Positions 1-12,339 of a DNA stretch of 64,000 nucleotides are shown one piece after another (the first letter of the stretch is position 1; each line of letters opens with the position of its first letter). Both the position numbers and the translations under genes were made by a program. The stretch spans positions 124,001 through 188,000 of the forward strand of contig JAGMUV010000005.1 in NCBI GenBank assembly GCA_020744425.1, in the 5' to 3' direction. This DNA is from Dactylonectria macrodidyma. Taxonomy: Eukaryota; Ascomycota; Sordariomycetes; Hypocreales; Nectriaceae. Under the pieces are notes generated by a model. It ran no database searches and was not told the DNA's origin. It saw nothing but the letters and a program-made list of their open reading frames with translations.

Positions 1-1136
1 CTACGTTTGAGGTCGATACAGTCAAGCTGAGACTGTCAGTACCAGGCTCTCTAAGCCACAACAGTGCGTACCTGGCGTTTAGAGGCCATGATAGTGTTGA
101 ACAAATAGTCCGCCCCATCCTGTGGAAGGCCCCTGGGCGGCGGCATAACGACGCCGTCCGTGACGCGATTACCGACGTAGGCGCCTCTGGGCAGTGCTGG
201 CATCCCACCCTCAAGCTAGATCATGACGCGGTTATGGTCACTGAGGCGAGTCTTTCCAAAGAGTTAAACGTCTTATGTGGCTATCAGATAACCTCCCTCC
301 CACAATACTAGCGCGCGTTAGTATCAAATCCCTTTACCCTCGCTGGCCTACAAAGTTCAAGGCTATGCTGACCATTCATTTATGACTGCGTGCTTCATTG
401 TGCCTCTGACTCGCTTATGACAGACATGTCTCGAAGTCAGATCTGGCTCGATGCCCCTAGAGTACGAATGCATCAGTTCAAGATGCGGTGGACGTGGCTT
501 AACCACATCCAAACGCACATCAGGACACTGTAAGGTGGGGAAATGCCTATACACTGCCCAAGTCTACATCTCATCTGCCCTAAAGTATTTAAATTAATCC
601 AGGAACTTCAATTTCATCTTTAAGACGCTTTTAGTATCGAGCGGAATAGGAATTTTACGAAGATTAAAAGACCAAGATATGAAAGTGATGACATTCTGCC
701 TCTAAAAAGGAAGGGACCGCAACTATACCAAGACAATCTTAAAGAAAATAATCTAATGGCTTTTACGAACACTTAATACGCGTTCACTAACATTACTATG
801 GACAGTCTGAGAAGCAGCTGCCTCAAGTATCCCCAAGCCTTTCTCAGAGTTCCACTCCTTCCTGTGGCTCACATACTATAGCTGTTAATAATGAAGCACT
901 GTCCATCTTCAGCACTCAACTGAGCGAGGGTACATAAAAGGTCCCACCCCTCGATAGCCTCCAAGCACAAACATTTACTATAAATTGTTAGCTCCTCGTC
1001 TAATTGATATATTATACCTTTCACTATGGCGACAAAGCCCACCGCCCAACGGATTAAGAACAAGCTGATTCAAAGAAACCGAGAAAACGGTCTTTTCCCC
1101 AAATGCTACAAATACGGAAAGCTTGAAGGAGTCGAG
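1..1136. other. Non-coding stretch, nothing recognised
   Basis: Only short open frames without recognisable motifs occur here. The part next to 1137 may be further decayed 3' flank of the helicase relic, since the minus strand there carries no conserved block that I can read. No tRNA-like arms or tandem repeats were seen. Confidence 0.5.
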
Positions 1137-1376
1137 CTATTCCTTGCCATCAACTACACGCGAGACAGCCACGTAGCTTAACCAAGTCTGGAAATCCCGA
1201 CAGGAGAGAATTGGGACAACCTTCCTGCTATTAGGGGTGGTCAGAAACACTGGCCCGTTGTACTTGTCAAACTCTATCATGATAACACAGTGAGGGTCTT
1301 GGATGGGCTCAGCCCCGGGTAACCAGCCGATGTCGTAAACTATCCCGCGAGCGCCATTGCTCTGCGGAGTAGACAA
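1137..1376 (-). pseudogene. Helitron/PIF1-type helicase C-terminal fragment
   Basis: The minus-strand frame reads as the C-terminal end of the PIF1-like helicases that accompany fungal Helitrons. Visible blocks are NGARGIVYDIGWLPGAEP, then CVIMIEFDKYNGPVFLTTP, then RKVVPIL, then the terminal block DFQTWLSYVAVSRV. In the family the stretch between RKVVPIL and the DFxxGLSYVAVSRV block holds roughly 40 more residues including the THKSQG helicase motif; here the two are nearly joined, so an internal deletion is apparent. No ATP-binding part is present upstream. I infer a dead scrap of a rolling-circle transposon helicase, not a functional gene. Confidence 0.7.
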
Positions 1377-1879
1377 CCTGCCTAGATATTACCCAAGGGC
1401 GTTGGGTCTTGCACAGTATGTACAAAGCTGCTTCGGCTGGAACAGAGTGCATGGATTTGGCATTTGAAGCCTGATTGTGACAGAATTTCTCATCATCTGG
1501 CTAAATCAAGGCATCGAGTGAGTTCGATCGGGTAAGCAAGTGTTCTGGAAAGGCGTGTGCTAGGCTCTTTTTGGACTTTGCTCGCGTATTTGGCCAATTA
1601 TGACGAATAAGACTATGGTGCGAGCGCTAGAATATTTCACCTTCCTCTTTTATAATGACACGAAGGTAAGCAGTTAATAAGATTGGTAAGCGGCTTATGC
1701 TCGAGAACAAGAGATTATATATATGGCGCGAATGATCTTGGTTACATACCGCGGCGTCGTTTAATTATATTGCCATTCAGCATATAAAGATAAGAGAAGC
1801 CCGATTATAAGTTTACAGCCATCATCATCCAGACCAACAAGAACGCACGTCGCTCTCTTCGCATTAAGGCGAAATATCG
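1377..1879. promoter_or_regulatory. Upstream region of the enoyl reductase gene
   Basis: About 500 bases without coding signal. An AT-rich TATA-like stretch lies around 1715-1724 and the last 80 bases before the start codon at 1880 are CA/CT-rich, as expected for a fungal 5' leader. No defined operator was recognised. Confidence 0.35.
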
Positions 1880-3154
1880 ATGCAAGAAATGAAGGCCCTA
1901 ACAATTACTCCATCCACTGGCATCGTGGCTGTCGAGGAGGTTCCTGTTCCGGTCCCTGGGCCAGGTGAAGTGCTCATCAAAGTCCACGCAGTTTCGTTGA
2001 ATCCGGTCGATGAGTTCTATGTTTCATCGCCCATCGCTACCCAGGATCGACGAGTCGTTGGCACAGACTTTGCCGGCGTTGTGGTCGAGGCAAGCAAAGA
2101 CATTGCATCAGTGCAGGACCCACGAGTTCAAATCGAAGCCCGCGTTGCGGGATTTCACCAAGGAGGTCAGTCATACTCGACCCGTCCCCTCTAGATGAGG
2201 GAATGCTAAGACGGTTGATAGCCTCATCTGTGAACGATCGCCCTGGCGCTTTTGCCGAGTATGTCACTGCACCGTATGACCTATTGTGGCTTGTTCCAGA
2301 CACAATCACGCTCCAAGCTGCTTCGACGGTCAGCATGTGTAGTTTGACCGCAGCTCAAGCGCTCTTTGATCGACTCAAGCTTCCTAGTCCTTTTTCTTCT
2401 GGAACGATCCCATCTGGAGATACCATTAATCTCCTTATCTACGGATCTTCTACCTCCCTTGGGCAATTTGCGGCTCAGCTGGTGCACTTCGCCGCTGAGA
2501 CATCCGGTAGAAAGTTCAACCTCATCGGTACAGCGAGCGCCTTCAACCACCAGTTTCTAAGTCAAGCGCCATACAATTATGACGTGTTAATTGACTATCA
2601 CGATGCGGATTGGCCTGATAAGGTAAAAGCCGCTACTGGAGGGGTTGGTGTCCATTTCGCCCTCGATACCATATCAGAATTCGACACGGTAGAAAAGGTT
2701 CATAGCACGCTTGGTGAAAACGGCAAATTTCATATCTTCCGAAGCCCAGGCGGCGGGCAGTTTGACCTATCGGGTCTCAAAACCCAGCCTATCTATGACA
2801 CTGTTTGGGAAGGGTTAGGAGTGGAGGTTGATTACGGTGATGGTGAGTCAATATTTTCCTTCGCCAGCATAAGCCGACGGCACTAAACTTTGTCTAGGAT
2901 TGGTTTTCTCTGCTAAACCAGAGGCGCGAGACTTTGCAGCTAGATTCTTCCAGTTCCTCGGAAGTGAAGCAACAGTTGGCAGAGTAAAGCTACAACCCAA
3001 TCCGGTTCGCAACATGCCGGGTGGACTAGAAAGGATTCGATCAGACGGGCTTGCATTATTGTCGGGATTGGTGACAAAACGAAAGGACACTGACTTCAAG
3101 GAGGATCATATGCAACCTATTAGTGCAGAGAAGCTGGTATACACGGTTCAATAG
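1880..3154 (+). CDS. Zinc-type alcohol dehydrogenase-like enoyl reductase (MDR family)
   Basis: Three exons, 1880-2165, 2222-2842 and 2898-3154, give 387 residues. Introns have GTCAGT and GTGAGT donors and AG acceptors and restore one frame across the junctions (FHQG-A-SSVNDRPGAFAEY and YGDG-LVFSAKPE). The N-terminal GroES-like fold shows PGPGEVLIKVHAVSLNPVD near residue 30, then VVGTDFAGVVVE, followed by a Rossmann part starting INLLIYGSSTSLGQFAAQL and a C-terminal DFxxARFFxFL helix. This is the NADPH-dependent medium-chain reductase family that includes trans-acting enoyl reductases such as LovC, which serve polyketide synthases with a dead ER domain. Length fits that family (about 350-390). 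No synthase is nearby, so the partner is unknown; a general quinone/enone reductase role is the alternative. The gene looks intact. Confidence 0.88.
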
Positions 3155-3578
3155 TCGGGCGCATTATCTGACCCCCTCTCATTTATATAGATGAGGAACC
3201 TTGATATTAGTAAGGCATAAACGGTGGACATGAACAATGAAGTTATGGTTCAAGACACCCTGAGCCTTCCCAAAGCCCCCAGTTCTACATTTATCCGAAG
3301 ATGTTAACAAGAAAACCGGTTTAGAAGCATTGATATGCCTCCAAGATCTCGAGGACACGTTTGTGAATGGTTCCAAACTATCGTACTCTCGATCGTATTC
3401 TTTCAATGGCGCTCGCGATGAATGCATAACAAACTCGGAGGTTCGCTCCTCTGATAGATAACGGGCAGATCCATCGTAGCGCATGAATTTTGGCTTCCTT
3501 TGCTTTAGTGGACGAGTAGGTGACCTGGAGGAAATTTCTAAAAAGGGACTGCTTCTCCTTGTTTGCTTCCATCTAGCC
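3155..3578. other. Short intergenic stretch
   Basis: Between the reductase stop and the phosphorylase relic. Open frames on both strands lack conserved motifs. The 3' part may be eroded upstream sequence of the relic. Confidence 0.4.
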
Positions 3579-4043
3579 CGAGGTAGTGACTATGTGTTCA
3601 ACGCTGGAATGGTCTGTGGGCACTGTGTTGTGCTTGCGACCCTGCCGCTAGGCCAGCCATACGGAACCGGCTCTGCGGACGCACTTGTTGGCTAGGTCAA
3701 GATGTTCTTCCCTAATCTCTGGTTTGGACTGCTGGTTGGTGTTGCGGCAGGCTTGTCCAACCTCTCGCGGTCTCCGCCGCGGGATATCCGTCTCGGCGAC
3801 GGGCTTGTTGCTCTCCCCGAGGAAGATAGCGCTGGCTTATTGCTTACGAGCTGGGCAAGGAGGTTGGGGAGACACCGTCTAGCTATTGTCTGGAGCTCAC
3901 ATGTTGGCAAAGACGAAAACGGTCATCCGATCGACGATCGGCAACATCAAGCTCTCAAGGCGCCCAAGGATGCAGGCGTCCTCCTCTGCCACTACTAACG
4001 AATCCAGGATGAGTTCTTAGACGGACGCCTTCTACTAGTTGCT
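3579..4043 (+). pseudogene. Decayed nucleoside phosphorylase domain (NLR-type)
   Basis: The plus strand reads DYVFNAGMVCGHCVVLATLP, then GQPYGTGSADALVG, a stop at 3693-3695, then in the same frame FFPNLWFGLLVGVAAG and DIRLGDGLVALPEEDSAG. After a shift near 3838 the next frame gives AYELGKE, and later pieces read IGNIKL and then RIQDEFLDGRLLL in other frames. This order matches the PNP_UDP_1-like domain that heads many fungal NLR/ankyrin proteins (known pattern: a [VI]xATLPxGxYGTxSA block, FPxxRFGLxVGIGGG, DIRLGDVVVS, Y[DE]xGK). The stop fits a CAG-to-TAG change. No NACHT, NB-ARC or ankyrin part follows, and the start is missing. I infer a dead fragment of an incompatibility/immune-type receptor gene. 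Confidence 0.72.
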
Positions 4044-5398
4044 ATACATTTCAGAGGTTCTATTCAGAATGGAGTCTGATTATACAGTCGATGATATTCT
4101 TTGTTAATTAATGTATTCATACTATAGCTGATGGCCTAATGGTACTCTTGCTTATAAGGCCAATTCGATGCTATTACTTTATATTATTAATACCGACCTT
4201 TAGACTTTGGATGCTTGGCCGTAGCTTTCTTCATTACCCTAGCTCCTTTTACTTGCTTATATGTTTATTCTTAAAACTTTTTCTTAAAAATGCGGATTAG
4301 TTTAGGAGCATTAATCTTATACTCTAGTAAAAGGGTTGGTTTCTAGAGAACCAAGTACTGTACTATACTATTAATCACTTTTTTACCTATCAGATTGCTA
4401 TCAATTTCTTACTCTATCTCTATATTCTTAATCGCGGTAGCTGCTTTAATATGCTCGGATGTAGCATAGGTCATAGTAGTTAATATGCTTATAGAATTGT
4501 TAAAGTCTAGATCTATGCCTACTATCTCTTTTCCGTTAGTAGTATCTGTTGCTGGCCTTGCTAGTCTAGGAACTAGAGTCTTATTAACATTCCTTATATT
4601 AATAAGTTAGCCTATACTAAGGCTCTAAAATATATAATATTTATAATCTAATAAATTAAAATATTATAATATAAATTTTAATTTAATAATAATAAAATAA
4701 TAGATTTAATATAATTAAATATTGCTGTTGCCTTGGGCTTGGGTTTTGGGCCCTCACACTGTTATTCACTATTGGTTGTATTTTTTTTTTGACTGTTTAA
4801 CCTCTGGCCCCTCTCTGAGTGTGCGCTGCCAAGGACCATAATCTCAATAATTAAATATATTAATATTTATTAAACTATTATTTATAAAAGTATTAAATAA
4901 ATATATTCATATATTAAAATAGTTTCTATAAGCTTATTTTATAAAAGTAAGTTAAATCTCTTAATTTATTATAAATAAGTAAGCTAACTAACTAGGTTTA
5001 CTTATATAGAATGAGTTTAGAATATTAGTATTATATAAAAAAGTGAGTATATTATAGTTCTGATAGTTATGACTCCTGGTCCTAACCTGGGCTGTAATAT
5101 ATTAAAGATACTGTATTATAATGGCTATATTATAGCTTGAGATGTAAGAGCGGGAAAATCGGAAAATTGTCAGAACTTTTGCACACTACTGTAAGTAGGT
5201 CGGTCCTCTGTTGATCGGTCAGTAGACCCGTTATTCCGTTCTAGAAAAGTAGGTCCAGGACGTAGGTCGCAGGTTGGTTGACCTAGGCAGTGACACTTTC
5301 TAAATCAGTTTTATAAATTTGAACTAATGGTAATTACATAAGAATGAAATGGTAGTGATCTGGAAATGGGGACATCGATTTCCTTCTGCCAATTTATC
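4044..5398. repeat. AT-rich, RIP-like non-coding stretch
   Basis: From about 4080 the sequence becomes strongly AT-rich with many TA steps and no reading frame of note, interrupted by a short G/C-richer island at about 4730-4840 that includes a poly-T run. This looks like a RIP-mutated repeat remnant of unknown type; I could not find termini. Confidence 0.45.
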
Positions 5399-6736
5399 TT
5401 AGACCAAATTGTTTCCGTTGGGGGGGATATTAAGAAGCGCGAGGTCTTCAGCATGCTTCTCGCTCTTCTTCCTAAAACCACCAACCCAAATGCAGAATCC
5501 GTGCAGCCAGCATGCCGATATACTCTCTTTGAGCTCCTGTTCAGTAATCTTTAAGTTCTTAATATTCTTGTCCAGATCGACAAGACGGGCTTTTTCATGT
5601 TCCAAGTCAGTGCGGCATTGGTGCAAGCTGGCTTCGAAACCTTCTGCCCGTTTCTGAACCATCTGCTGGGAGGCATTTGATTTGATCCGCAACTTCTCAA
5701 AGACCTCAGCCGAGGACTTCTGATCCTCGCGAACTTGACTGACCTGAGACTTTAAACTCTGATTCTTCATTTGGATTTGGACCAATTCGGTCTGGTGAGT
5801 TTGTATCTGATCATTTGCCTCTCGCAATTTCGTTTGTAAAACACCAATGGATTCATCTGCTTTCCTTCGATCGTCCGTTTCCTTTTTGAGACTTTCATCC
5901 AGTGCTCGGTTCGATTGCTGCAGATCGGATATGGCGCGCTGGTGTATTTTCTTTTCATTTTCATTGATTTCGCTCTGTTTCGCGTAGACCTTTCGAGCTT
6001 GGTAGATTTCGCATTGTAGGTTTTCGTTCTCCTCCCGCGATTGAGTCCTCTCAGCCTGACAGGTTTGCAATTGAGTCTTTGCTTCTTGCAATCTTTCTTG
6101 GAGACGGCTAATGTTTTCCTTTGCTTTCTCGAATTTGACACCTTCGTTTCCCAGACTTTCGCCTAGGTGTTGAGCAGTAACTCCATTCTGCTGCGCTCGG
6201 TCCTTCCAAAACGCAACTTCCGATCGCAGTTCATTTATGCTTCCCATCGTTCTTTCAGCAAACTGAGCCGCCGTGGACTTTTCTTCGTCGAGGCGCTTCT
6301 GGAGACTGGCCACTAAGGCTTGAGATGTTTCCAGCTTCAGGTTGGCTGGTACCTGAGTACGCAGAACACGAGAATCATCACCTGATGGGGCAGACTCTAA
6401 GCTCTCAGCTAAGTTATTGTGGTGCTGCGCCGCTGCCTTGATAACGCTGTTCCAACGGGCAGTAACTTCGCCGATTTGGTGGGAATGATACGACGGACAC
6501 AGGCAAAGGCCGGCAAGCTGACGCAATGTTTCTGTTGTAACAAGTCTAGGCTGCGTTTTGGACATTTGTATGAGTAAGGGACGGATTTTCGATCGATCGG
6601 GTTCTTCGATTGTCCACCGGCATCGGTTATTGTTTCGACTGCGCGCGAGACCAACGCACTGGATCTCCCCAAACAGGTCATCGGCATCGAAGGTGATTTG
6701 CAGCAGATTTGCAGGATCCCAAATTGTCACAGACAT
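5399..6736 (-). CDS. Coiled-coil protein with N-terminal Cys/His module
   Basis: A single-exon frame of 445 residues. I start at the ATG at 6734-6736 (MSVTIWDPANLLQ) because the sequence just upstream is a CT-rich leader; the frame stays open to an ATG at 6907 that would add 57 residues with no domain character. Residues about 20-100 contain IQCVG, RCRW and LAGLCLCPSYHSHQ, an ordered Cys/His pattern (Cys27, Cys39, Cys78, Cys80, His84, His86) resembling the module that precedes T5orf172/MUG113-type domains in many fungal proteins. No such nuclease domain follows; instead about residues 130-415 are a long Gln/Glu/Lys-rich coiled coil with leucine heptads. The tail has a short Cys/Trp-rich stretch. 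Function unknown. The Cys/His part could bind zinc, and the coiled coil suggests a self-associating scaffold. Confidence 0.72.
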   Translation of the reverse strand: MSVTIWDPANLLQITFDADDLFGEIQCVGLARSRNNNRCRWTIEEPDRSKIRPLLIQMSKTQPRLVTTETLRQLAGLCLCPSYHSHQIGEVTARWNSVIKAAAQHHNNLAESLESAPSGDDSRVLRTQVPANLKLETSQALVASLQKRLDEEKSTAAQFAERTMGSINELRSEVAFWKDRAQQNGVTAQHLGESLGNEGVKFEKAKENISRLQERLQEAKTQLQTCQAERTQSREENENLQCEIYQARKVYAKQSEINENEKKIHQRAISDLQQSNRALDESLKKETDDRRKADESIGVLQTKLREANDQIQTHQTELVQIQMKNQSLKSQVSQVREDQKSSAEVFEKLRIKSNASQQMVQKRAEGFEASLHQCRTDLEHEKARLVDLDKNIKNLKITEQELKESISACWLHGFCIWVGGFRKKSEKHAEDLALLNIPPNGNNLV

Positions 6737-9700
6737 CGCAAGATTGATATGGGTATAGAGAGCAGTAAAGATGGGATATTGGTATGAGATGTTGAGTAAA
6801 AATGGACTTTTGTTAACAGTGGGAAAATCGAGAGGCTCGGCACCCTTAAATTCTTGAGACCAGTACCTACATGCGTAGAAATGAGACTGAGACTGTTGAA
6901 CCAACATGCATAATGTGAAACAAGAGATTCTTTGAAAAGCTTCAGCTGGTCGGCAAGACTGCCCGTTTTGTCTTAAGGGGTGAGGCTGAGGCGGGTAATA
7001 CTCTCATTCCATTGGCTACGCCATGAGTCCCAATTTTGATTCCGAGCAGCCTAAAAGCCACCTCCGTCAGGAATCTGTCACAGGTACACATACAACCGAC
7101 TTCAAGTTCATTAGTAGTCCACCTTTAAAGACTCAGCATGGTTCTGATACCATTCTCAGCAAGCCCCTTTGCTAGGTAGCCAATGAGGGTAACACCCTTG
7201 AAAACCATTGCAACAAGAAGCTCAGTGTGGTTGACAATGTTACTGAGAACCAGCACCTCAGCAAAAGACAAAACAACTTTGGTTTCTTCTTTTTAGCAAA
7301 TCAAGGGATCGGCGATCAGCGCCCACCGCCTAGTCCAAGGTGAAACGTGGCTCATATACCATTTACTACCTGAAGAATGGTTGGTCATGAGGTAGGCGAG
7401 TTATTGAGCTGGACCGTGATAAAGGTTTCAGTCATTCGATAAGATGAACGTGGGTATGACGTGATGATTCCATAAAGCCTGAATATACCAAGGTGCGGTT
7501 ACCCAGGGGACTTGACTAACCTTTTCCTTTTTCGCTCCAACAAACTCATTAACCCAGGATCATCGAGCATCAAAACGCCAAAACACGATATAATAAAGTC
7601 CGATTTAGCTAGAATCTAATTATCATAGGTGCAAACGCCCAGCTAAAACGTATTATTGCGGCGACACAATGATATTGGCGAAGAGCGGAGGAGACATGTC
7701 CTCCAGTGGTTTTACTGCACGGGCTCAATCGGTCGTAGACTACTAGGCTGCTTAAAGCGGTAGCCCCTCCTCTGACAAGTCTTCCCTAGATGTTCAATAT
7801 ATTTTAAGATTATGAGATGATAATCAGCACCGCTGGAAAATCTCAACGCCCACTGCTATCTCTCTTGAATACTGTAGAGTAGAGGACGCCTCAATGTTTC
7901 ATACCGGCCTAACTACCAAATGACGGGGTTGCTATCTCTCTAATATGACCGTAGCATCACATGTCAAACAACATGCCAGATGGTGGTTCCACGAACGAAA
8001 GATGTCAAGTGCTTCACTGTGTTGTAAGACTCGCTATGTGTGCGCCTTGAATGTTGTGCTTTTGACTCTGTAGTAGTCGTCAGTGGGAAAATGACTGTCT
8101 CTAAAACTTGATTGTGGGAAAGCATCCATGATGTTTCGCAGCCCGTCACGACGACGCCACAAAACCACCAAAAAGAATTTTCTGGCATCGCGACAGACAA
8201 ATCGACCAACGAATGTGAGGCTCCCGGAAAAAGTCTTGTAGTGTTAGTACTCGCCACATTCTACGGAGATGACTGTTAGGGAGGTACTTCGCACCATTCA
8301 AGGCAATGCGGACGAGCGTCCCCTCGATGCTGTCGCAAATGCATTTAGTGCGGCGGGGTCTACTTCACAGGGTTCCCCTTGAATAAAAGTCTAAACGAGA
8401 ATGTAATGATTTGAGAGACGAGTGGCAGAGAGTTAGAGAGTGTAGCGTCGTCCGCATACCCGTGGATCCGTAGGTGAGCCAGGGAGAAAAGGTACTCCTG
8501 TACTTTTTAGAGGTGGAGTGATTCATGCCTTTTTTGAATGAGATGGGAAGTACCAAACCGCTTATTCGGACCCTGAGGCGCTCTAGCTGGCTGGGATCAA
8601 TGCGCTTAGTGGTCGCCTGATTTTGGCGGCGGCTATTCATAGATACCTTTCCTGTCCCTCTACATGGTTCACCATCAGGTGTCGTAGCTATAGGCTTTAC
8701 ATGAATTAAATTAGCCCGGAGCCGATAATCTTCTGTGATGCTTCCATGAGAATTTGTCCTTTAACCAGGGGACTGTTCTCTCTCAATGTTCCAGCTTGTG
8801 AAAACATGCACCCAAACATGACCTAAATATCCTTCGCTGAACGTGATGAACTGCTAGCCGACCGAACTCCTTGTAAACAGGCAGTTTTAAGGCCTCTAAT
8901 AAATGCCTTCAGCTGCTGGTAAGGTACACCGCTATCTGAAGAAGTGTCACCATACTGCGACTCTCATTGGCGCATGAATGTCAGACCATTCTGCACCTCA
9001 ACATGTATGCCACATAGGCGTTTAAAACCTCAAAGGCATCGATGGGGGGTAAGGCATTTTGCTAGAGCTAGTGCTGTTATACCAGCGGAGGGTATTTCGC
9101 AATTCACCAGGCTGCGCCATGGTGCCATTGAATGCTAGACTTATTTGCTGAGTGCCGTTTTTCTCACCGAAATGCTAACGGTCGAATGTAACTTAGCCGC
9201 AACCTCTGGTAATATTCATACTCACCAGGTCGCCAGTAACGCATTGAAAAATGTTGTGTAACAACGAGATATTCACAGAGCCACCATTTTAGGTATTCTT
9301 GTGCCGTAGCCTATGCCTCTACAGCCTCTGAGGTGATTGGCACAGCCAACTTCATCGAATTACCTGAAGCTTGTTCACATGCTGAATTCAACCAGGTGTC
9401 CGGCAAACAGGGCGAAGGTGTGGCTGCTGATTGTCAGACGGAGATATGGATTACAATAACGCTACCAGCAAGATGAGTGATCATTCCCTTTTAGCGGTAT
9501 TGCGATACATCTGACCAGATGGATTGGCTGAGACAGCTTGGTGACGATGGAAGATCTCGTCTTTTCTTCTGTCTAGGAAGGAGGAAAACTATCTAATTAT
9601 CCCTTTGAATTCGGTTGATCCAAAGGTCCTTGGACCGATGAAGCCTTCACAAGCCAACGATCTAGGTCGTTTACGGTGGACTAGGCTCAAAGTCTCTGTC

Positions 9701-12206
9701 TAGGTTCAAAGGAAAACGTAGTCCAAGCTTGGTCGTATACAAAGCGAGCTTTTCTATCGGTCCGTCTGACACTGATACCGGCTCTTCCGACTTGGACCCC
9801 GGGTGAACTCAAGGGAACGGTGTCTTATCCCATTGCTGGTAGATGATAAGTGATCAGACCACCAGCTATCTCCCGGGTCGATTACAAATCTAGCTAGCGC
9901 TAAAATAGATAGATTGCTTCGTCAATGGTGACGAGAGGCGGTCGAACAAGGTTGTCGACGTTATCTTAAATACGTATACACATCGTTCTCAACGCCTGAG
10001 CCAGGCAACTGCCATGCCCTCTACGCACCTTAAATCTGCCTATCTGGTTTCTCTTTTGGTGTTGTTCGACGTATTTTACCACCAGGAGGGACCTCTTGAC
10101 AGCACATGATGCGCACATGTGGGATGAGAAACGTCGCTATATGTTGATTCCTGAAAGGCTACCTGCTTCGGTAGCCTCGACCGAGCTCACTGGGGACCGG
10201 TTTTCAAAAGCTATGGGCTGTTAAAATGTCACTAAGTCAATCTACTTCGCCACTTGAAAAGCATAGCCCACATGGCGCCATGAGGGGCCCCGGATCTGGT
10301 GGACACACGAACGCCGAAGTCCTCCAATACAAGAGGCCCAAGCCTTGTTTTTAGCTCCATTCGCAATTCGTATTTCTGAACCATGCAAACACTGTCTATC
10401 CAATTAATTATCGTCCCTCTCAGCCTCCATGTGGCCGATCCGAACTACTATCTTGAGTAAAACATCCCGCCGGATTGATAATTCGTCCGGTCTAAGTGCT
10501 GAGATTTGCTTGCCTTGAGGTCAAGTTACTGGTCACTTTCAGGAGACAACACCATGAAATTGTGAAGTATGCTCATGATCGAAAGCATTGCTTCAGCGAC
10601 CACTTGCGGGCGTCGGCAGTAGCTGTCAGTTCAGTTGTATGCGGCTTAGGGTTCCTTGTACCCGGGGTGATCAAAGCATCCTGATGATTTGACACACTCA
10701 CATCATTCGGATGAGATCAAATGGTTCATCGTACGTAAATTAATTCACTTTCCACAAGGCGCTTGTTACTCCTTATATGTCTCAGCTCTAGAGCGCGTAC
10801 TAGGTTCAGGTCACATTAAAAGTTCGCTAGAAAGTCTACCACAGATCAGCCATAACAATAGAAAACATGTGCATTTAGGCGCCTTCAGTCGGCAACACTC
10901 TTAACCCGATACCGAACTCGAGCGAATACACTGGCTAGGTCAAACGTTTCCCCATATCCATAATCACTGCTGCGGTAAGAGGTTCGATTGGTTAGTGCTG
11001 TACCTGTTAAGGGTCTCTTAACACTTATTACTAGTCATAACTCAGATCCGAGCCCTGTTTCCGGGGTTGTGTTTCAGCTTGCTGCAACATGGACCAATTA
11101 GATAGAATTATTTGCCTGTCGCAGTGTGGTGGTCTGACCTGACCTGTCATAAGGACCCTTGACGAACCTCCTAGGCGAATCATATCTCTACTCTAACTGA
11201 CGAGTTTTCCCTTTTTTATGCCGGACAGACCGAATCTACGGGCGCTTTCAGTGTTTTGAACTAATTGTTTGTTCTGAAAGTTCCACAGCTAGCGGCCGGC
11301 AGCGTAAGCCAATACGAGACCCGAAACTTTAGAAACTCAACTACCTAATTCGGAGTAGCGGGCGGTATTCAGCTGCGCCTTGAAATTAGGGTTCTGAGAA
11401 GGATACATAACCTAAAGTAACAACGTCTAGCTCAGTGGCTAGGTTGAACGACGCATCTGGGCAGAACCCATGGCGGTGAGGACAGGATCATCATTACCCA
11501 AAAATGAGATTGCATATAAAGCTGAAGAGTAGACAGAATGCAAACTGCAGGCCAGCCCCTTCAAACGGGATGTTCACATGTAAGAATTGTTATTCTCATC
11601 GAGGTAGTTACGAGCAGGCATGAAACTACACTATCGCATTATTAGTTCCCCAGTATCACGCTCGTTGGACTGCATACCCATGAGCAGCCATTAGCCTTGC
11701 CGATTAACGCTGACTTGTGATTCCATCAATGACTCGACAAGATTCTACTGTTATCTAATAAGACTTTGCGTTACATTCAGGCTAAATGGCTTCCATATCT
11801 TTACCATGAGGCGAGGTTGACTCTCTCCAGCGGATCGACGGCCCGTGTCGGAAAGCTCGGCACTCAACCCCTGGCGTGGCCTTTAGACACAGACTACCGG
11901 ACATCGAACCCTTTCCAGAAAAGTTTCTTATAGATGCTAAGAGAGGTAGAGCCAAAACCACTGGGCTTAGCCCCATAGTCTTCATAAAAACCTAGAGTGA
12001 TAATGTCAAGGTTTATTTTAGGACACGAACTGTAAAATAATCATTCAACGCGGCCTAGCAGATTGCAGACTGGATAGGAAGTTTAGCTTCACTTCGGAGC
12101 TGGTCAAGGCCGAAAATAGCTTGTTCTTGTTGTGGTCTCAAGTTTAGCTTGGCAAGAGGGGAGAGCAAGTAACAGTTCAGTCATCAGAGAAGCCGGAAAT
12201 CACAAC
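6737..12206. other. Long gene-poor stretch
   Basis: About 5.5 kb with base composition near that of gene space but no frame longer than about 100 codons and no family motif on either strand. Short frames at 7024-7176, 7964-8257, 8365-8640, 8944-9138, 10496-10904 and 11782-11985 were read and show no domain, signal peptide or consistent splicing. The first 170 bases contain the 5' leader and promoter of the minus-strand coiled-coil gene. The rest is probably old, unrecognisable repeat or intergenic DNA; I see nothing specific in it. Confidence 0.45.
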
Positions 12207-12214
12207 TATAAAAA
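12207..12214 (+). promoter_or_regulatory. TATA box of the small secreted protein gene
   Basis: The sequence TATAAAAA lies 126 bases before the start codon at 12340. It is followed by a CA/CT-rich stretch (12230-12338) typical of a fungal 5' leader. The pairing of a good TATA box with a short leader suggests an inducible gene. Confidence 0.55.
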
Positions 12215-12339
12215 GACGACAACATCTACTGTCCTGTGATCCTCACATCTCTCATCTCATCCTCTCATCAATAACACGCTACTCACCGTCACAACATCTT
12301 CTTCTTAGGCAACAGCTTTCACCACTTATCTCATCAACC

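Noticed and set aside
6737..6907. N-terminal extension of the coiled-coil protein
   Set aside because: The extra 57 residues lack domain character and correspond to a CT-rich leader; the ATG at 6736 directly precedes the conserved module.
10980..11000. GGTTCGATT, resembling a tRNA T-loop
   Set aside because: No matching acceptor, D or anticodon stems could be folded around it.
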